Below are positions 23,301-35,788 of a stretch of 64,000 bases of DNA, piece by piece. The stretch is from Phanerochaete sordida (Eukaryota; Basidiomycota; Agaricomycetes; Polyporales; Phanerochaetaceae). The stretch covers positions 124,001-188,000 of the forward strand of contig BPQB01000016.1 of the NCBI GenBank assembly GCA_019973155.2, in the 5' to 3' direction. The notes under the pieces were generated by a model, which saw nothing but the letters and a program-made list of their open reading frames with translations, did no database searches and was not told the DNA's origin. The position numbers were made by a program, and so were the translations under genes. How positions within the stretch are numbered: the first letter of the stretch is position 1; each line of letters starts with the position of its first letter.

Positions 23301-24038
23301 TCGCTGAGCGCGGATATTTGGCTCGTCGACGGTGTTGGCACGGGTTTTGCTGGGGTAGCGAGAGGTGCGAGTGCGGTGTACCAGTGGGGATTTGGCGCGA
23401 GCAGGAGCTTGCCCGTGGTCTTGACCCCAGTAGGCTTGGGAGCTTCTGGTGCGGCCGAGGGTTCAGCAGCTTCAGGCTCGTCCTGTGTCGCATCTGAGGC
23501 CTTGGCCTTCTGCTTCTTTTGGTCGGGTTTCTTCGCGTCCTGCTTCTTCTGCTCTTTCTTCTTGGAGGGCTTTTCCTTCGCCTCTGCGGGCTTGACGTCG
23601 GGTTTTGCGTCCTTCGCTTTCGGCTTAGGCTTTGGCTCAGCCTTCGACTTGGGCTGCGCCTTCGCCTTCGGTTCTGAGCCAGTCTTCAGACCAGCAAGGA
23701 ACTTGGAGACATCGTTCGCAAGCGAAGGCTGGCGAATCAAATCATAGCAGCTCATGTGTTAGACAGTTCCGCAAGGCTCTGTATTGATTATGAGTACGCA
23801 CATCCACAGCTTGCTCTCCTTGTATCAAGTCCTTGTCACCGTTAACACCCTTCAGCAGCGCGACATCCTCCTTGTCGCCGCCGAGTGCCAGAACCTGCTC
23901 CTCCAAGTTCACCTTCCCGCTCTTTTTGCCCTTCTTAGCCTGTGCCTTGGCTGGGCTCTGCTTTGCGGCGTCGTTTGCCGCTTTCTTCGGCGCAGACTTC
24001 GCCTTGTCTGCCTTTGCCATTTCTGCGGCGTCCGACAC
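20345..24038 (-). CDS. MAK21: Ribosome biogenesis protein Noc1/Mak21 (CBF domain, CEBPZ homologue)
   Basis: This nucleolar protein acts with Noc2 in 60S pre-ribosome maturation. Exon fragments join from MSDAAEMAKADKAK at the right end, through a Lys/Pro-rich low-complexity stretch, LAPNPHWYTALAPL, DQPLLHPDVTDQHLLVWHFE, EDWLKKYFFQILQTLE, ERWNSHAWYYSAVTLNQVVL, then the CBF core with NISLQALLLVFQI, SNKQAMYLNLLFKALK, DPKKRDPQYAHASVIPLYEL and YHPAIALHARQLLTG. It ends in DEKWWRRRAEDVPVDELFFH and a long acidic tail with SYEDYAKLIED. About 1,000 residues, as in the family. At least six short introns break it; exact boundaries were not all resolved. The start could also be the next Met (about 24020). 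Confidence 0.93.
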
Positions 24039-24205
24039 GTGAGATGGGGGTATCCAGACGGCAAGGGCGAAAGCAGCTGCAGAGGCTGCAGAGCGGGCGC
24101 CTCATGAAATTTCGGATTGCGGCGACCACGTGGCGTCGGCGCCAAACCGCGGCAGAGGAGAACGCGCTTCGCTCTCAAGTTCGTCCACTTCCACCTGTCC
24201 CTGCT
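24039..24205. promoter_or_regulatory. compact divergent promoter MAK21 / PAF1
   Basis: Only 167 bp separate the two divergent start codons. No TATA box is apparent. Such short bidirectional promoters are common for constitutive fungal genes. Confidence 0.5.
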
Positions 24206-25790
24206 ATGAGTTTCAAGAAGAGGTGAATAGCATGTATCTTGAGCACCATACAGAAGTGAATACTTGACGATAGTAAACTCGACCTTCTGGTCCGAGTGCG
24301 ATACTCAAATCCGCTGCCCGCACCACCATGTCCACCCAAGTTGCTCGACTACCCCACGGACCCCAGCCGATATGCGCGGCCAGAATTTCTCAACGACATC
24401 GCAAGTGACACACCTCTACCGATGATTGTGGACGCGGAGTGTGGTATGCCACTCGACCTCGGAAAGTGGGAGTGCTTGTGGGAACAGGACGCGGATGATT
24501 CAGGTGCGTGGTCCAGCACCCCATTACGGAGGCTCAGGCTCATGCTCGGCGCCCTACTCGCAGAGCTCAACCCAGATCCGAACAACCTGCCCGTCCTGGA
24601 CCCAAAAGACCAGTTCCTGCTGCTCGACCCCTCCGCCTCGTTCGGCACGCACGCGAACCACGCCGCGTCGGGCTCGGGCACCTCGACCCCCTCGCAGCAC
24701 GTCACCTGGCTCCGGAAGACGGAGTACCTGAGCCGCGACAGCAGCTACCGCCAGTCGCCGCACGGCGAGCAGCGGCCCGTCGCGGAGGCCCCCATCGACG
24801 TCTCGCGCGGCGCGCAGATCCGCGACATCGAGGCGTCGTTCGGCGCCGCCAATGACAACTTCGACTTGAGCACACTCAAGCACCCCAACAAGCCGAACGT
24901 CACCGCCGTCGACTCGTACGAGGTTCTCCCCGACGCGAACATCTGGGCGAACGCGTACGACCTGTTCCGCTTCTCCGAGCGGCCAGGGGACAAGCCTCGG
25001 CCTCCAGACGTGCGTATTGTTGGTGCCTCTACCGTACCTTCGCTGAGCGATCTCAATTCGTAGGAGGACGATCCTCGTCTGGATTGTGCTGTGCTGCGCC
25101 CTATGGAATCGGAAGGCGACCACTTCCTCGCATATTACCTCACAAAAGACGACGACACCGCCGTCGACTTCAAACGGACACGCCTGGAACGCCCTGTTAA
25201 CGGAGTGCAAGACGAGGATGTATGTGTTCCAGTCAACCTTCAAACAGGTATCCTTGTTCACGCCATTGTGCGCCTAGCCTACAACGTTCCACTTCGTTCG
25301 CGACTACGAGGTGGTCAAGGTCGAGCAGGAAGTATCGAACGAGTTGCTGCTTGTGCTCGACGACGGTCAACGGAACGTCAAAGAAGAGCTCATACCCGAG
25401 TCCGAAGTCATGCCCTCTCAGCCACGGGCGAAGGGCGCGTACTACAAGAACATCGAGCGCAAGATGCTCCTCAAGAAGAAGCGCATCAACGTACGTCTGC
25501 TGTCCCTATGTATGCATATGTTTTTGCTAACGGGCTCCGTGCAGTCGTACGACCAAGACACGAAGAAGTGGCACATGATCAAGGTGCAGCACATCCGAAT
25601 GGACGACGACGAGGCAAAGGAGCGCGAGGAGGCCGAGGCGGAGGTCAAGGACCCCAACTACCTGCTCAGCGCCATGGACGCCGACGCAGAGGGCGAGGTC
25701 GCAGACGCGGAAGGGGAGGTCGACACTGGCGACCATGAGCAGGCTGGAGGCGAAGAGCCCATTGACCCGCTCGATGTTTTGGGAGATTAG
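24206..25790 (+). CDS. PAF1: RNA polymerase II-associated factor 1 (Paf1 complex subunit)
   Basis: Exons are 24206-24222, 24274-25009, 25064-25219, 25278-25490 and 25545-25790. A 17-nt first exon gives MSFKK, which joins SKLDLLVRVRYSNPLPAPPCPPKLL, the hallmark Paf1 N-terminus. TPLPMIVDAECGMPLDL and TTFHFVRDYEVVKVEQEV follow, and the protein closes in an acidic tail ending DPLDVLGD. About 450 residues. The Paf1 complex travels with elongating Pol II and promotes H2B ubiquitination and H3 methylation in the nucleus. The 58-nt intron at 25220-25277 was placed so that the conserved FHFVRDYE stays in frame. It shares a short divergent promoter with MAK21. Confidence 0.95.
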
Positions 25791-25995
25791 AGTCTAGTAT
25801 CTAGTGTATTGTGCTCGGAATTATGTATGCTCGCGGCGATAGATTTTGAACATTGTGGTTGTGTCAGTTGGCGGAGTGGGGGTATGTGATAGGAAATGAG
25901 TAGTGGTGGTTATCTAGCAGCAGCAGTTCTATCAATGCTCCTGGTTTCGTTAGGTGTGAACGAGGAAGAGGAGCTAGATACTCACCAGAACCCGC

Positions 25996-26616
25996 TCAAT
26001 CACAGCTCCCGTCCGCCGGCCCATCCTTCCACCTCTCGTCCAGCTTCTCCGTCGCACAATCAAACGTCTTCTTCCCGAGCTTCTCGTTCACCTCGTTGTG
26101 CCGCTCACACAGCCACCTGCTGAGCGCGCCGCGCCCGCTGACGTCGGGCGGGTGCGCCCGGACGCGCTCGCCAAAGTCCTCCGCGCAGGACGAGCACGCG
26201 TAGAGCGCGGGCAGCGCGTGCAGCAGCCCGAGCATGTGCGCGCGCTGCGTCGGCGTCGGCTTCTCGGGGTAGTACGCCGCGGTTGTGTGCAGGAACGTCC
26301 ACGTCGCACGCCCGAGGACCTCGACGTCCGGCGGGCAGTTCTCCGGGCGCGTCGGCTCGGCTGGTGTTGCCTGGCTCGCGGCGAGCGCGGCTGCGGCCGC
26401 CGCGGCGGAGGTGCCCGTGTTTGTGCTGCTGCTGGACTTGCTGCCCGCGGCGTCGCTCGCACTCGCGTTGCGCGGCTTCCAGTTCCGGAACGCGGTGCAT
26501 ATCTTGCAGGGCTTCCCGTCGGGGCCGATGACCCAGCCCGGGGGCGGCTTCGCTGCAGCGGGCGGAGGAGTATTTGGGGTTTCCGACGAACTCGCTGGCA
26601 CGTTTTCTGGCGGCAT
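25996..26616 (-). CDS. ERV1: FAD-linked sulfhydryl oxidase Erv1/ALR (mitochondrial intermembrane space)
   Basis: Erv1 reoxidises Mia40 during import of cysteine-rich proteins and passes electrons to cytochrome c. The sequence has the N-terminal pair in GPDGKPCKICTAFRNWK, the FAD-fold helix LGRATWTFLHTTAAYYPEKPT, the catalytic CxxC in YACSSCAEDF, and RWLCERHNEVNEKLGKKTFDC before the C-terminal RWKDG. A Ser/Ala-rich linker of about 40 residues separates the shuttle cysteines from the core. I start at the Met of MPPENVPASSS (26616); an upstream in-frame Met at 26679 would add 21 residues resembling no known Erv1 start. No intron is needed. The 3' end faces PAF1. Confidence 0.94.
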   Translation of the reverse strand: MPPENVPASSSETPNTPPPAAAKPPPGWVIGPDGKPCKICTAFRNWKPRNASASDAAGSKSSSSTNTGTSAAAAAAALAASQATPAEPTRPENCPPDVEVLGRATWTFLHTTAAYYPEKPTPTQRAHMLGLLHALPALYACSSCAEDFGERVRAHPPDVSGRGALSRWLCERHNEVNEKLGKKTFDCATEKLDERWKDGPADGSCD

Positions 26617-26799
26617 ACTGAAAAGCAGCGTGCACGGTGTGGCTCGCACTGCAAGTGGGGGAAGGCAAATGCGAAGCAATATTCAGCCGCTTGCGTCCTG
26701 TGCGGGTGCTTACGCCACAAAGCTGCTGACGAAGTTGACCGATGCGTTCGAGTCTCACGTAAACCACTTCAGTTCGTGTACTGACAGACCCGCGACGAT

Positions 26800-26881
26800 G
26801 GTGCTATAGTGTAGTGGTTATCACTCAGGATTTTGATTCGCATTACTTTCCTGAAACCCAGGTTCGAACCCTGGTAGCACC
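26800..26881 (+). tRNA. tRNA-Gln(TTG): tRNA-Gln (anticodon TTG) with an 11-nt intron
   Basis: A 7-bp acceptor stem pairs GGTGCTA with TAGCACC. The B box GGTTCGAACCC is at 26861-26871 and the anticodon TTG at 26833-26835. The anticodon stem CAGGA/TCCTG closes only if 26837-26847 is removed, which places the intron one base 3' of the anticodon, the canonical position. Strand is plus. CCA is not encoded. Confidence 0.93.
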
Positions 26882-26901
26882 TTCTCGGACCTGCAATTTG
26901 G

Positions 26902-26907
26902 TTTTTT
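26902..26907 (+). terminator. RNA polymerase III terminator of tRNA-Gln
   Basis: A run of six T residues lies 20 bp after the tRNA 3' end, the expected pol III stop signal. Confidence 0.75.
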
Positions 26908-27623
26908 CTCCTTCTTTTGTCTTCCTTTTGGCAAAATAAGAATCTCACTGTATACTGCAGCGTACACTGAGTGCCGCTAAGGTGCAATAATGGGCAACCC
27001 GAAGCTGGAATTAGTCACACAGCCCAAATACAGTACCAGAACGGACCCTTAATTCCTTCGCCGCTGCATGCAGCATGACAGCGCAGCGCCCTGATCGCGT
27101 ATATGATGCACAGGTCTCGACTGCCACATCCGAAGGGCTCAAACTCCTGCCCCCAAACCTAGGTATTGACTGCGTACTACGCGGCAGCCTGAGTCTTGCG
27201 GGACTCTAGGATCCCTGCGAGGAGACACAAAGTGTACTTTAAGCCGGACTCAGAATTAGTTCCACTCTCGTCTACCCTTTTTATGCATCCCATAACGTCT
27301 CCAGCACCCACACCATTTAGTCTGGAACGAGTCGTCCGGTCATCGTCCCCCTTGCCACTTGGCCATGGGGAGCTTGGGATGGACGAACATGAGTCTCCGG
27401 GGTCCTGATTGACCGCCGTTTTTCCCACTCGCTTCGTTTTTGGCAAGAGACCTGTGACTCAGGGTGTGAGAATATTGAGCGGCCTATATAATATTGTCTT
27501 CTGAGCAGCTACGGCCAGTTGACCCCTTCCACGCAGCAGGCTCTTGGGCCGATACTGAGCAAGTTCACGTGCAGTCTACATTGGAGTGTGCCCAAGTCAG
27601 GAGATCTAGGTCTATCGAAGACA
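26908..27623. promoter_or_regulatory. upstream region of copy H with conserved block and TATA element
   Basis: A block at 27381-27413, extending with high similarity to about 27475, recurs upstream of copies I and J. A TATATAATA at about 27484-27492 lies 130 bp before the copy H ATG. The 90-codon ORF at 27177-27446 on the complement overlaps this block and is not supported as a gene. Confidence 0.55.
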
Positions 27624-28807
27624 ATGGGACAATATTGGTTCACGTACGTGGTCGCCACTCTAGCCTCTGGCCAGCTTCTTACGACGACTCTTGCGATTTT
27701 TTCAACAGCATCGCTATGGAATGCAGAGAGAAGTGGATCGGCCAAACGGGGAGCAAGCTAGGAGAATGGTTCTGGGACTGGGAGGTGATGGGTCTGGCTA
27801 GGTTGTTGAAGAGGCCGCACTGGGCGGACGATATCTCCTGCACTGCGCAGTGGTGAGTCAAGTTCTTGCGCACCAGGAGTCTTCGTGCTCTCAACATCCG
27901 GCGCGCGAAAATTAGGTCTCGGCTGGATCATGGGTATTTGCCTACGACGTCGACCGGCGCCTCAGCGCCACGACGAGCCAAGGGTATCCTTTCTTTGCCG
28001 GTCGAGTTGGTCAACGCCGTTTTTGACAACCTCGACGATCTGCTGGACGTCCTCAACATGTGTCTCGCCCACAAGTTCCTTGGCGCCATTGGGGAGCCTC
28101 TAGCCCACAAGCTCATCGCCGAGGAGTACGCTCCCTGGGCAAAGCAGAAGATTATCTGCATCGGCAACAACCTGCTAGACAGCGACCTTCCTGCCGGGCT
28201 CGAGCGATACGTAGCCCAAGACATCAGAGATCTGATCGACCACACGGAGGACGATGAACACGATGGAGATGAAGATGATGACCAGCTCTTCGGAACAGCG
28301 ATAGACAAGTACGGCAAGCGTGGCGGGGCGTTGTGGCATGGCGTCTTGCACATGCTCTGGCCTGCTGGCGCTCTCACCCGAGCTGACAGGCGCAAAGTGG
28401 CCCAGCTCGCCCGGAAACTGGATGTGGTGGAGAGGAAACCTTACGCCTCAAGCAACGTCGAAGACTCACAGCTCGTGCTGTTCAACCTCTCAAAGCAGAA
28501 GTACGTGCGGCAGGCCTCGGTCCAGGGCCTGCACGAACGCCTGGTCGAGCCCGAGGCGTTCCCTGGCAAGGCGATCGACCTCGGGCAGGTCTTGCTGTCC
28601 CATATCTGCTGGTCATCAGATGACGGCTGCGCGATGGCCGTGGATTCGAAGCGCCTTACCAGAGGGCCATGGGCCGGAGACCACTTTGAGGTCATGTACG
28701 CCGGCCAGTCGCGCGGTAGGCTAGATTCGGAGGAGTGGACGGATGTCACAGATGACACTGTTGCCTGGCTCGAAGAATTGTGGAGGGATACTTGGCGGGG
28801 CACTTAG
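27624..28807 (+). CDS. F-box-like WAGDR-family protein, subfamily 1 (copy H)
   Basis: Exons 27624-27643, 27709-27852 and 27916-28807 encode about 351 residues, introns in phase 2. The 20-nt exon 1 gives MGQYWF, exon 2 (144 nt) reads IAMECREKWIGQTGSKLGEW and ends PHWADDISCTAQW, and exon 3 has ILSLPVELVNAVFDNLDDLL, an acidic Asp/Glu run near residue 180, LVLFNLSKQKYVR, HICWSSDDGCAM, GPWAGDHFEVMYAG and EEWTDVTDDTVAWLEELW. It is nearly colinear with copies I and J, 13-15 kb away. The MGQYW start resembles, as I recall, a large family of unknown function in mushroom-forming fungi. No catalytic residues can be proposed. Confidence 0.9.
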
Positions 28808-28935
28808 TGGCGGTGGCGTGGTTCTATGTCCTAGTGCCCTCTGAGCTTGTCCTGGGCTACGTCTATAATTCCAGTGAACTACACATGATGGCTCTGGTGC
28901 ATGCTGGGTCTATGCATTGCCGTGCGCCGTCGTTG

Positions 28936-31092
<2,157 letters not shown>

Positions 31093-31242
31093 CGAGAGGG
31101 CCGGGAGAGCGTGGTGGTGAGAGTCTGAGAAACAGCGGGATGCGACCCCGCTCCCCGCCAAGACAAATCAATAGGCGTGCCAAATGGGGAAGGTGTTTCC
31201 CATCACCGCGGAGGTACTACAGGATAAAAAATATTGTGTTGG

Positions 31243-33361
31243 CTACGCTGCATCCTGCATCTGCACGTCCGCCTGCTCACCAGCAGTCTGAGCAGCGTCC
31301 GCCTCCGACCTCGCCTTCTTCGCCTCGCGAGCCTCCTCTGGCTCAGCGGACGCATTTCCCGACGCCTGATCCCCCTTGATCTTCGCCTCCAACGCCTGCT
31401 TCCTCTTCAGACGCGCCGCCTCACGCTGGGTCAGTTCGCGTGTCTTGGCGTTGCCGTCGACTGGCGTCTCCGCGCGGCTTGAACTGTCGAAGGGATTGGC
31501 CGCAGCTTCCAGAGACTCGAGCTCGTTGCGCCGCATCGGGTCGTGTTCTGCGTCAACGGCTTTCGGCATACTTGCCAAGGCGGAGTAGAGGTCCAAAGCC
31601 TTCAGGTCCTCTACGGAAGCTATTTGTGAGAAAGTGTGAGCGTCGTTCAAAATTGGAGAGACTATCATTCATACCAGGTATCTTGCACTGCGAGTTGAGA
31701 GACGTCAGAAGGGCCGGTGCCTCATCTACTTCCACGAGCTGTGGCGACACAAATGCATGTCAGTACTGCTAGACCCCATCAAATGAGCCAGAGCATCTTA
31801 CCTTGCTATCGGAGAACTTCAGTAGCCTGACCAGATGGTCTTCGTCTTGCGCAGACGACCCTTGCCTCTCACCATCAACCAATGCCCAGACCTGACCACT
31901 TGTGTCGATAGAGAAATCCACTACGGGTTTGCCTAGGTCTATTGACGAGACTGCTGTCACGGGCTGCGCCTTGAGATCGGTGGGAAGCTGGAAGAAGAAT
32001 AACGCAGTCGCGCTAAGATAGCGTGGTCAACAGAGTGTCTCCGAGCCGCACGGAAGACATACCCGACAGCGCTGAACACGACGAAACGACCTTGGCTCGC
32101 GGCATCGACCGACGCGATTCGGCGTATGACTAGCACCAAAGGCTGTTCCTCCGTCTGCGCAGGAGCCGCCGCGTCGTCAGCCTGGGCCTTGCTCCCCGAC
32201 GCTTCGCCCACGACCGCGTCTTCCGCATCCTCCGCCTTCTCCTCGTCCGCAGCCTCCGCCTTTCCCTTGCCCTTGCCCTTCTTGCCGCGGCCCTTGCGCC
32301 TTCCCTTCTCCGCACCGGGCCCGTCCTCGTCTCCGTCGTCATACTGGCCCGGCTTGCCCTTTGGCGGGCGCACGGCGATGAAGGGCTCGACGGCCGCGAG
32401 GACGGGGACGTCGCCGAGGTGCGCGCCCGTCATCCAGTCCCAGAGCTTGAGCTCGGGGTCGCCGCCGCCCGAGACGAGCGTCGAGGGCGCGAACGCGGAG
32501 ATGTGCACCGCCGAGACGAACCTGTCAAAGGAACGTCGATTTAATGTCGTGCGCCGCGCAGTGGGGCCGCGAGACGCACTTTCGGTGCCCCAGGCAGAAC
32601 CGCTCGACGACGAAGCCCTGCGGGAACCAGCTGACGCGCACGTGCTCGTCGCGGTCCGCGCTGACGACGTACTTGTTGTCCTCTGTCAGTACGAAGGACG
32701 TGAGGAGCGAAGTGTGCCCGAGGACGAGCGTGCCGTCGGACGGGTTTTCGTGCGAGACGATGGCGTTGCGCTTGTCGGCCGCCGCCGCCGCCTGCTGCTG
32801 CTTGTTTGCCGCAGCTTTTTCGGGATCGGGGTGGAGCGGATAGCTGTGCGCGAGGTAAGGAGAGCCGGAGCGGGAAAGGGGGGCGCATGCACGCACTTGA
32901 AGATGTCTCCGAACTTGTCAGAGACGGCGATAGTCTGGCCGTCGCGCGTGAAGTGGATGTCGGTCGGCTTTTTGGGGAGCTCACTGCCCAGACAGCTGAG
33001 CAGCGCATCACACGACCAGGAAGCACCACGCACCGTTCGCTGAGCAGCTCCAGCCCGTTCAGGCGCCACACCTTCAGCTTTTTGTCCTCCCCTGAGAGCG
33101 CGACGTGCCGGAACTCGCGGTCGACGTCCGCGGCGCGCACGGGCCCGGCCTTCACGAGTGCGTCGCGCGCGGCGTCGGCGAGCGCAGCGGTGGAGTGCAG
33201 CACCTTGCCGGTCCTGTCCTAGGGTGCATCAGCGCGCACTCTCGGGGCGCGAGGCGAAGCGGGGATGCGCACTGCGTCTCGAGCACCTGCAGGTGCGGCC
33301 CCGACACCGCGAGCGTCGTCGTGCTGCCGACGAAGAGCTGCGTGTGCGGGTACGACGGCAT
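31243..33361 (-). CDS. TRM82: tRNA (guanine-N7)-methyltransferase non-catalytic subunit, WD40 (Trm82/WDR4)
   Basis: With Trm8 it makes m7G46 in tRNA. Exon 1 (from 33361) reads MPSYPHTQLFVGSTTTLAV, followed by VALSGEDKKLKVWRLNGLEL, PTDIHFTRDGQTIAVSDKFG, HTSLLTSFVLTEDNKYVVSA, DRDEHVRVSWFPQGFVVERF, HISAFAPSTLVSGGGDPELKLWDW and VVDFSIDTSGQVWALVDG. The mix of GHTSLLTSF, DRDEHIR-like and SGGGDxxLKLWDW blades is typical of Trm82. A Lys/Glu-rich insert (KGRRKGRGKKGKGKGKAEA) interrupts the propeller around 32250, and the C-terminus LTQREAARLKRKQALEAKI is basic. At least six introns. It is divergent from the first TMEM97-like gene across 191 bp. Confidence 0.88.
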
Positions 33362-33552
33362 CGGTCTTGGGGTTCGTGTGTGAGGGAGGAGGGCGTGCAG
33401 GAAATAGGCACGAAAATGGCGGCGGCGTATTCGCGCGGGCGTGACGGCGCGTCGTCACACGCTTCGTGACTTCCTCCCGCGGGCGCGTCGCAGCGCGGGT
33501 TGCTCTTGTCCGCCACGTCTCCAGAGGTCTTTGCGCAGAGTCCGCTCACGAC

Positions 33553-34298
33553 ATGGTCAAACCACTCACTGAGCGTCCGCTGGACCTCATATACTTCTGT
33601 TTCTTCGTGGTGAGCCTCACACCGGATCAGAAACACACACTCTCACTCACTTGACGGACTCCAGATTCATATACCAGCCACGCTTCTCATTGACGTGCAA
33701 GCATTGTATCCGGCGTGGCTTGTTCCCAGATTTATCTCTGTGCTCCCGGAGCTGTATGTCGGGTTTTCCCGGGATCCACTCATTGGAGGCGTCATGGGCC
33801 TCCTTGGGAGTTCGGAGAATTACAATTGGTTCAAGACGTTTCTCGTCCTTGAGCTGTGAGTCAACCACAGGCGTGACTTTGAGCATAGCTCTGACACTTA
33901 CTCTCTGCCAGGTGCTTCCAGCTACCGGTGTTCGTCATCGCAGCGCGCGGTCTGCTGAACAGTGCGTCACTCATATCAGCCCGAACAAACTGTCTGACCA
34001 TTCTGTCATAGACTCGAAGAGCATATATTTGCTCATGCTGATATATGCTGCTTCGACGGCTACGACGACGCTCCCATGCCTCGCCGTCATCATCCAGACC
34101 CCGACCACATCGGCGGAGACGCTTGCTGCGAATATCGTCTCGATCACCACCACGGAGCGCTTGATGCTCTTATCGTCCTATCTCCCATTCTTCCTATTGC
34201 CGCTTGGCATGACAGTCGACATGGCGCAGCGCCTCACTCGCCTTATCAACGCCGGAATCAGCGCTTCAGAGACCACTGGCAAGGTCAAGCAGCAGTAA
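33553..34298 (+). CDS. TMEM97/sigma-2 receptor-like EXPERA-domain membrane protein (tandem copy 1)
   Basis: The start MVKPLTERPLDLIYFCFFV joins IHIPATLLIDVQALYPAW, the EXPERA signature, then SRDPLIGG, CFQLPVFVIAARGLLN and a last hydrophobic half with LLMLIYAASTATTTLPCLAV and LMLLSSYLPFFLLPLGM. Four transmembrane segments over about 195 residues match TMEM97-type proteins of ER and lysosomal membranes linked to sterol handling. Four exons with short introns. It lies 333 bp upstream of a paralogue in the same orientation. The physiological role in fungi is not established. Confidence 0.85.
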
Positions 34299-34631
34299 CG
34301 GCAGCCCAAATAGCGGGCGAGCGCATATCACGTGCTTTGAGGGATGCGCACACAGCTCCGAATTATATTTTGCTTGGATCTTCTAGACTCTGATGTTATC
34401 TAGGGACTTGATCACCATCTGTCATCATTCAATTGGAGGTTTGAGCTCAAGTGACAAGTCCAAGCGAGCCTTGATAAGCGCGGGCGTTGTGGCGTTCGGC
34501 ATCGCAAAGCCGCTCCCGAGGTGAGCGTTTGGCCTGGTTCGAAGTTGGCTCCTTCCGCCGTGCAACGCTGGCATCTGCCTTATCACCCTCGTCTCCAGTA
34601 CCGGCATCCTACGAAGAACTCTAACAAAGCG
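34299..34631. other. intergenic between the TMEM97-like copies
   Basis: This 333-bp spacer has no coding signal. Presumably it holds the 3' end of copy 1 and the promoter of copy 2. Confidence 0.4.
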
Positions 34632-35427
34632 ATGGCCCCCGAACCGCTCACACAGCGTCCTCTGGACCTTGTCTATGTTTGTTACTTCTTGGTAAGTGCT
34701 TCGCGGCAGATAGGATAGGAGTATGCAGAGTTGACTCTCGGCACGCTTCAGAGCCATATTCCAGCGACTGTCATCTTGGGCACCCAAGCTCTCTACCCCC
34801 AATCTGAGTCGTTGCTCCCTTCAGCTATCGCACGCCTTCCGAGGATGTACATCGAGATGTCTCAGGACCCTCTCATAGGCAGTGCCTTGGGGCTTATCAG
34901 TAGCCGCGAAAGCAGCACCTGGTTTGTGTCGCTGCTGGCGGTAGAAGTGTGAGCACGCCTGTATACGTGATGAATATGCGGCTAATCGAAGTCTTCGCAG
35001 GTTCTTCCAGCTCCCTGTCTTCATCATCGGTACACTCGCATTGCGGAAGGGTGAGTACCCCACGGACCTTGGATGTCTCTGAAGCTTTACCACCTCCTAC
35101 ATTGCAGACTGCAAGAAGATATACGTGCTGTTGCTCATTTACGGAGCCTCGACTGTCACGACGTTCATCCCCTCCCTCGCTGTCCTGTTCAGCACCCCCC
35201 TGACCAGCCCTGAGACCATCGCGAAACACATAGTGTCCGTAACTGCGGAACAGAAGGTGATGCTTCTGTCGAGCTATATCCCATTCTTCCTGGTGTCCCT
35301 TGTCATGACTATTGACATGGCTGCGCGCATTTACAAGCTGGTGCACTCCGGTCTCCAGGCACAGCAGGCTACTAAATCTCGCTGGAGGCATAATAACGAC
35401 CTTCTACAAACCCATGCTGCGATATGA
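34632..35427 (+). CDS. TMEM97/sigma-2 receptor-like EXPERA-domain membrane protein (tandem copy 2)
   Basis: MAPEPLTQRPLDLVYVCYFL joins SHIPATVILGTQALYPQS, then SQDPLIGSALGLI, FFQLPVFIIGTLALRK, KIYVLLLIYGASTVTTFIP and VMLLSSYIPFFLVSLVMTI. Exon layout is the same as in copy 1, pointing to tandem duplication followed by divergence. The acidic and aromatic EXPERA residues near the start are retained in both. The C-terminal tail, after MAARIYKLVHSGL, is unlike copy 1. Confidence 0.85.
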
Positions 35428-35788
35428 TATTCTTGTATGGCTTGTGATGCGAGTCAATCTATCGGCTGCGTTTCATTGTGGCTTACCATCTGCCTGCTGC
35501 GTTTGGTCTTTCTTGCTCTGGTACATGTGTATTAAATACTTCGACTCTGATCAGACAGCTTGCACATTCCTAGTGCGCTAATCCTTTTGAAAAACAAGGG
35601 TTAGACAAAAGACCGAACAGCTTTCGCTGTCTTTCGTTACCTTCGTTACACGCTCTGTTTGTTTCTCTGACCGTGGTAATGGGTTACGTAATACACGCGA
35701 CCGCGTTCAATGCTACGCGCCTGCGAACGGACCACACTCATAAACCTTGCATTCCCTCCACCACCTTCCCCCTCTAGACCCCGCCACC
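35428..35788. other. intergenic upstream of the NASP-like gene
   Basis: This 361-bp region carries no coding signal. The last bases before the start codon read CCGCCACC, an excellent initiation context for the ATG at 35789. Confidence 0.45.

Noticed and set aside
27177..27446. 90-codon ORF on the minus strand
   Set aside because: Lies in the promoter block shared by copies H and I; the corresponding positions upstream of I and J show no such protein.
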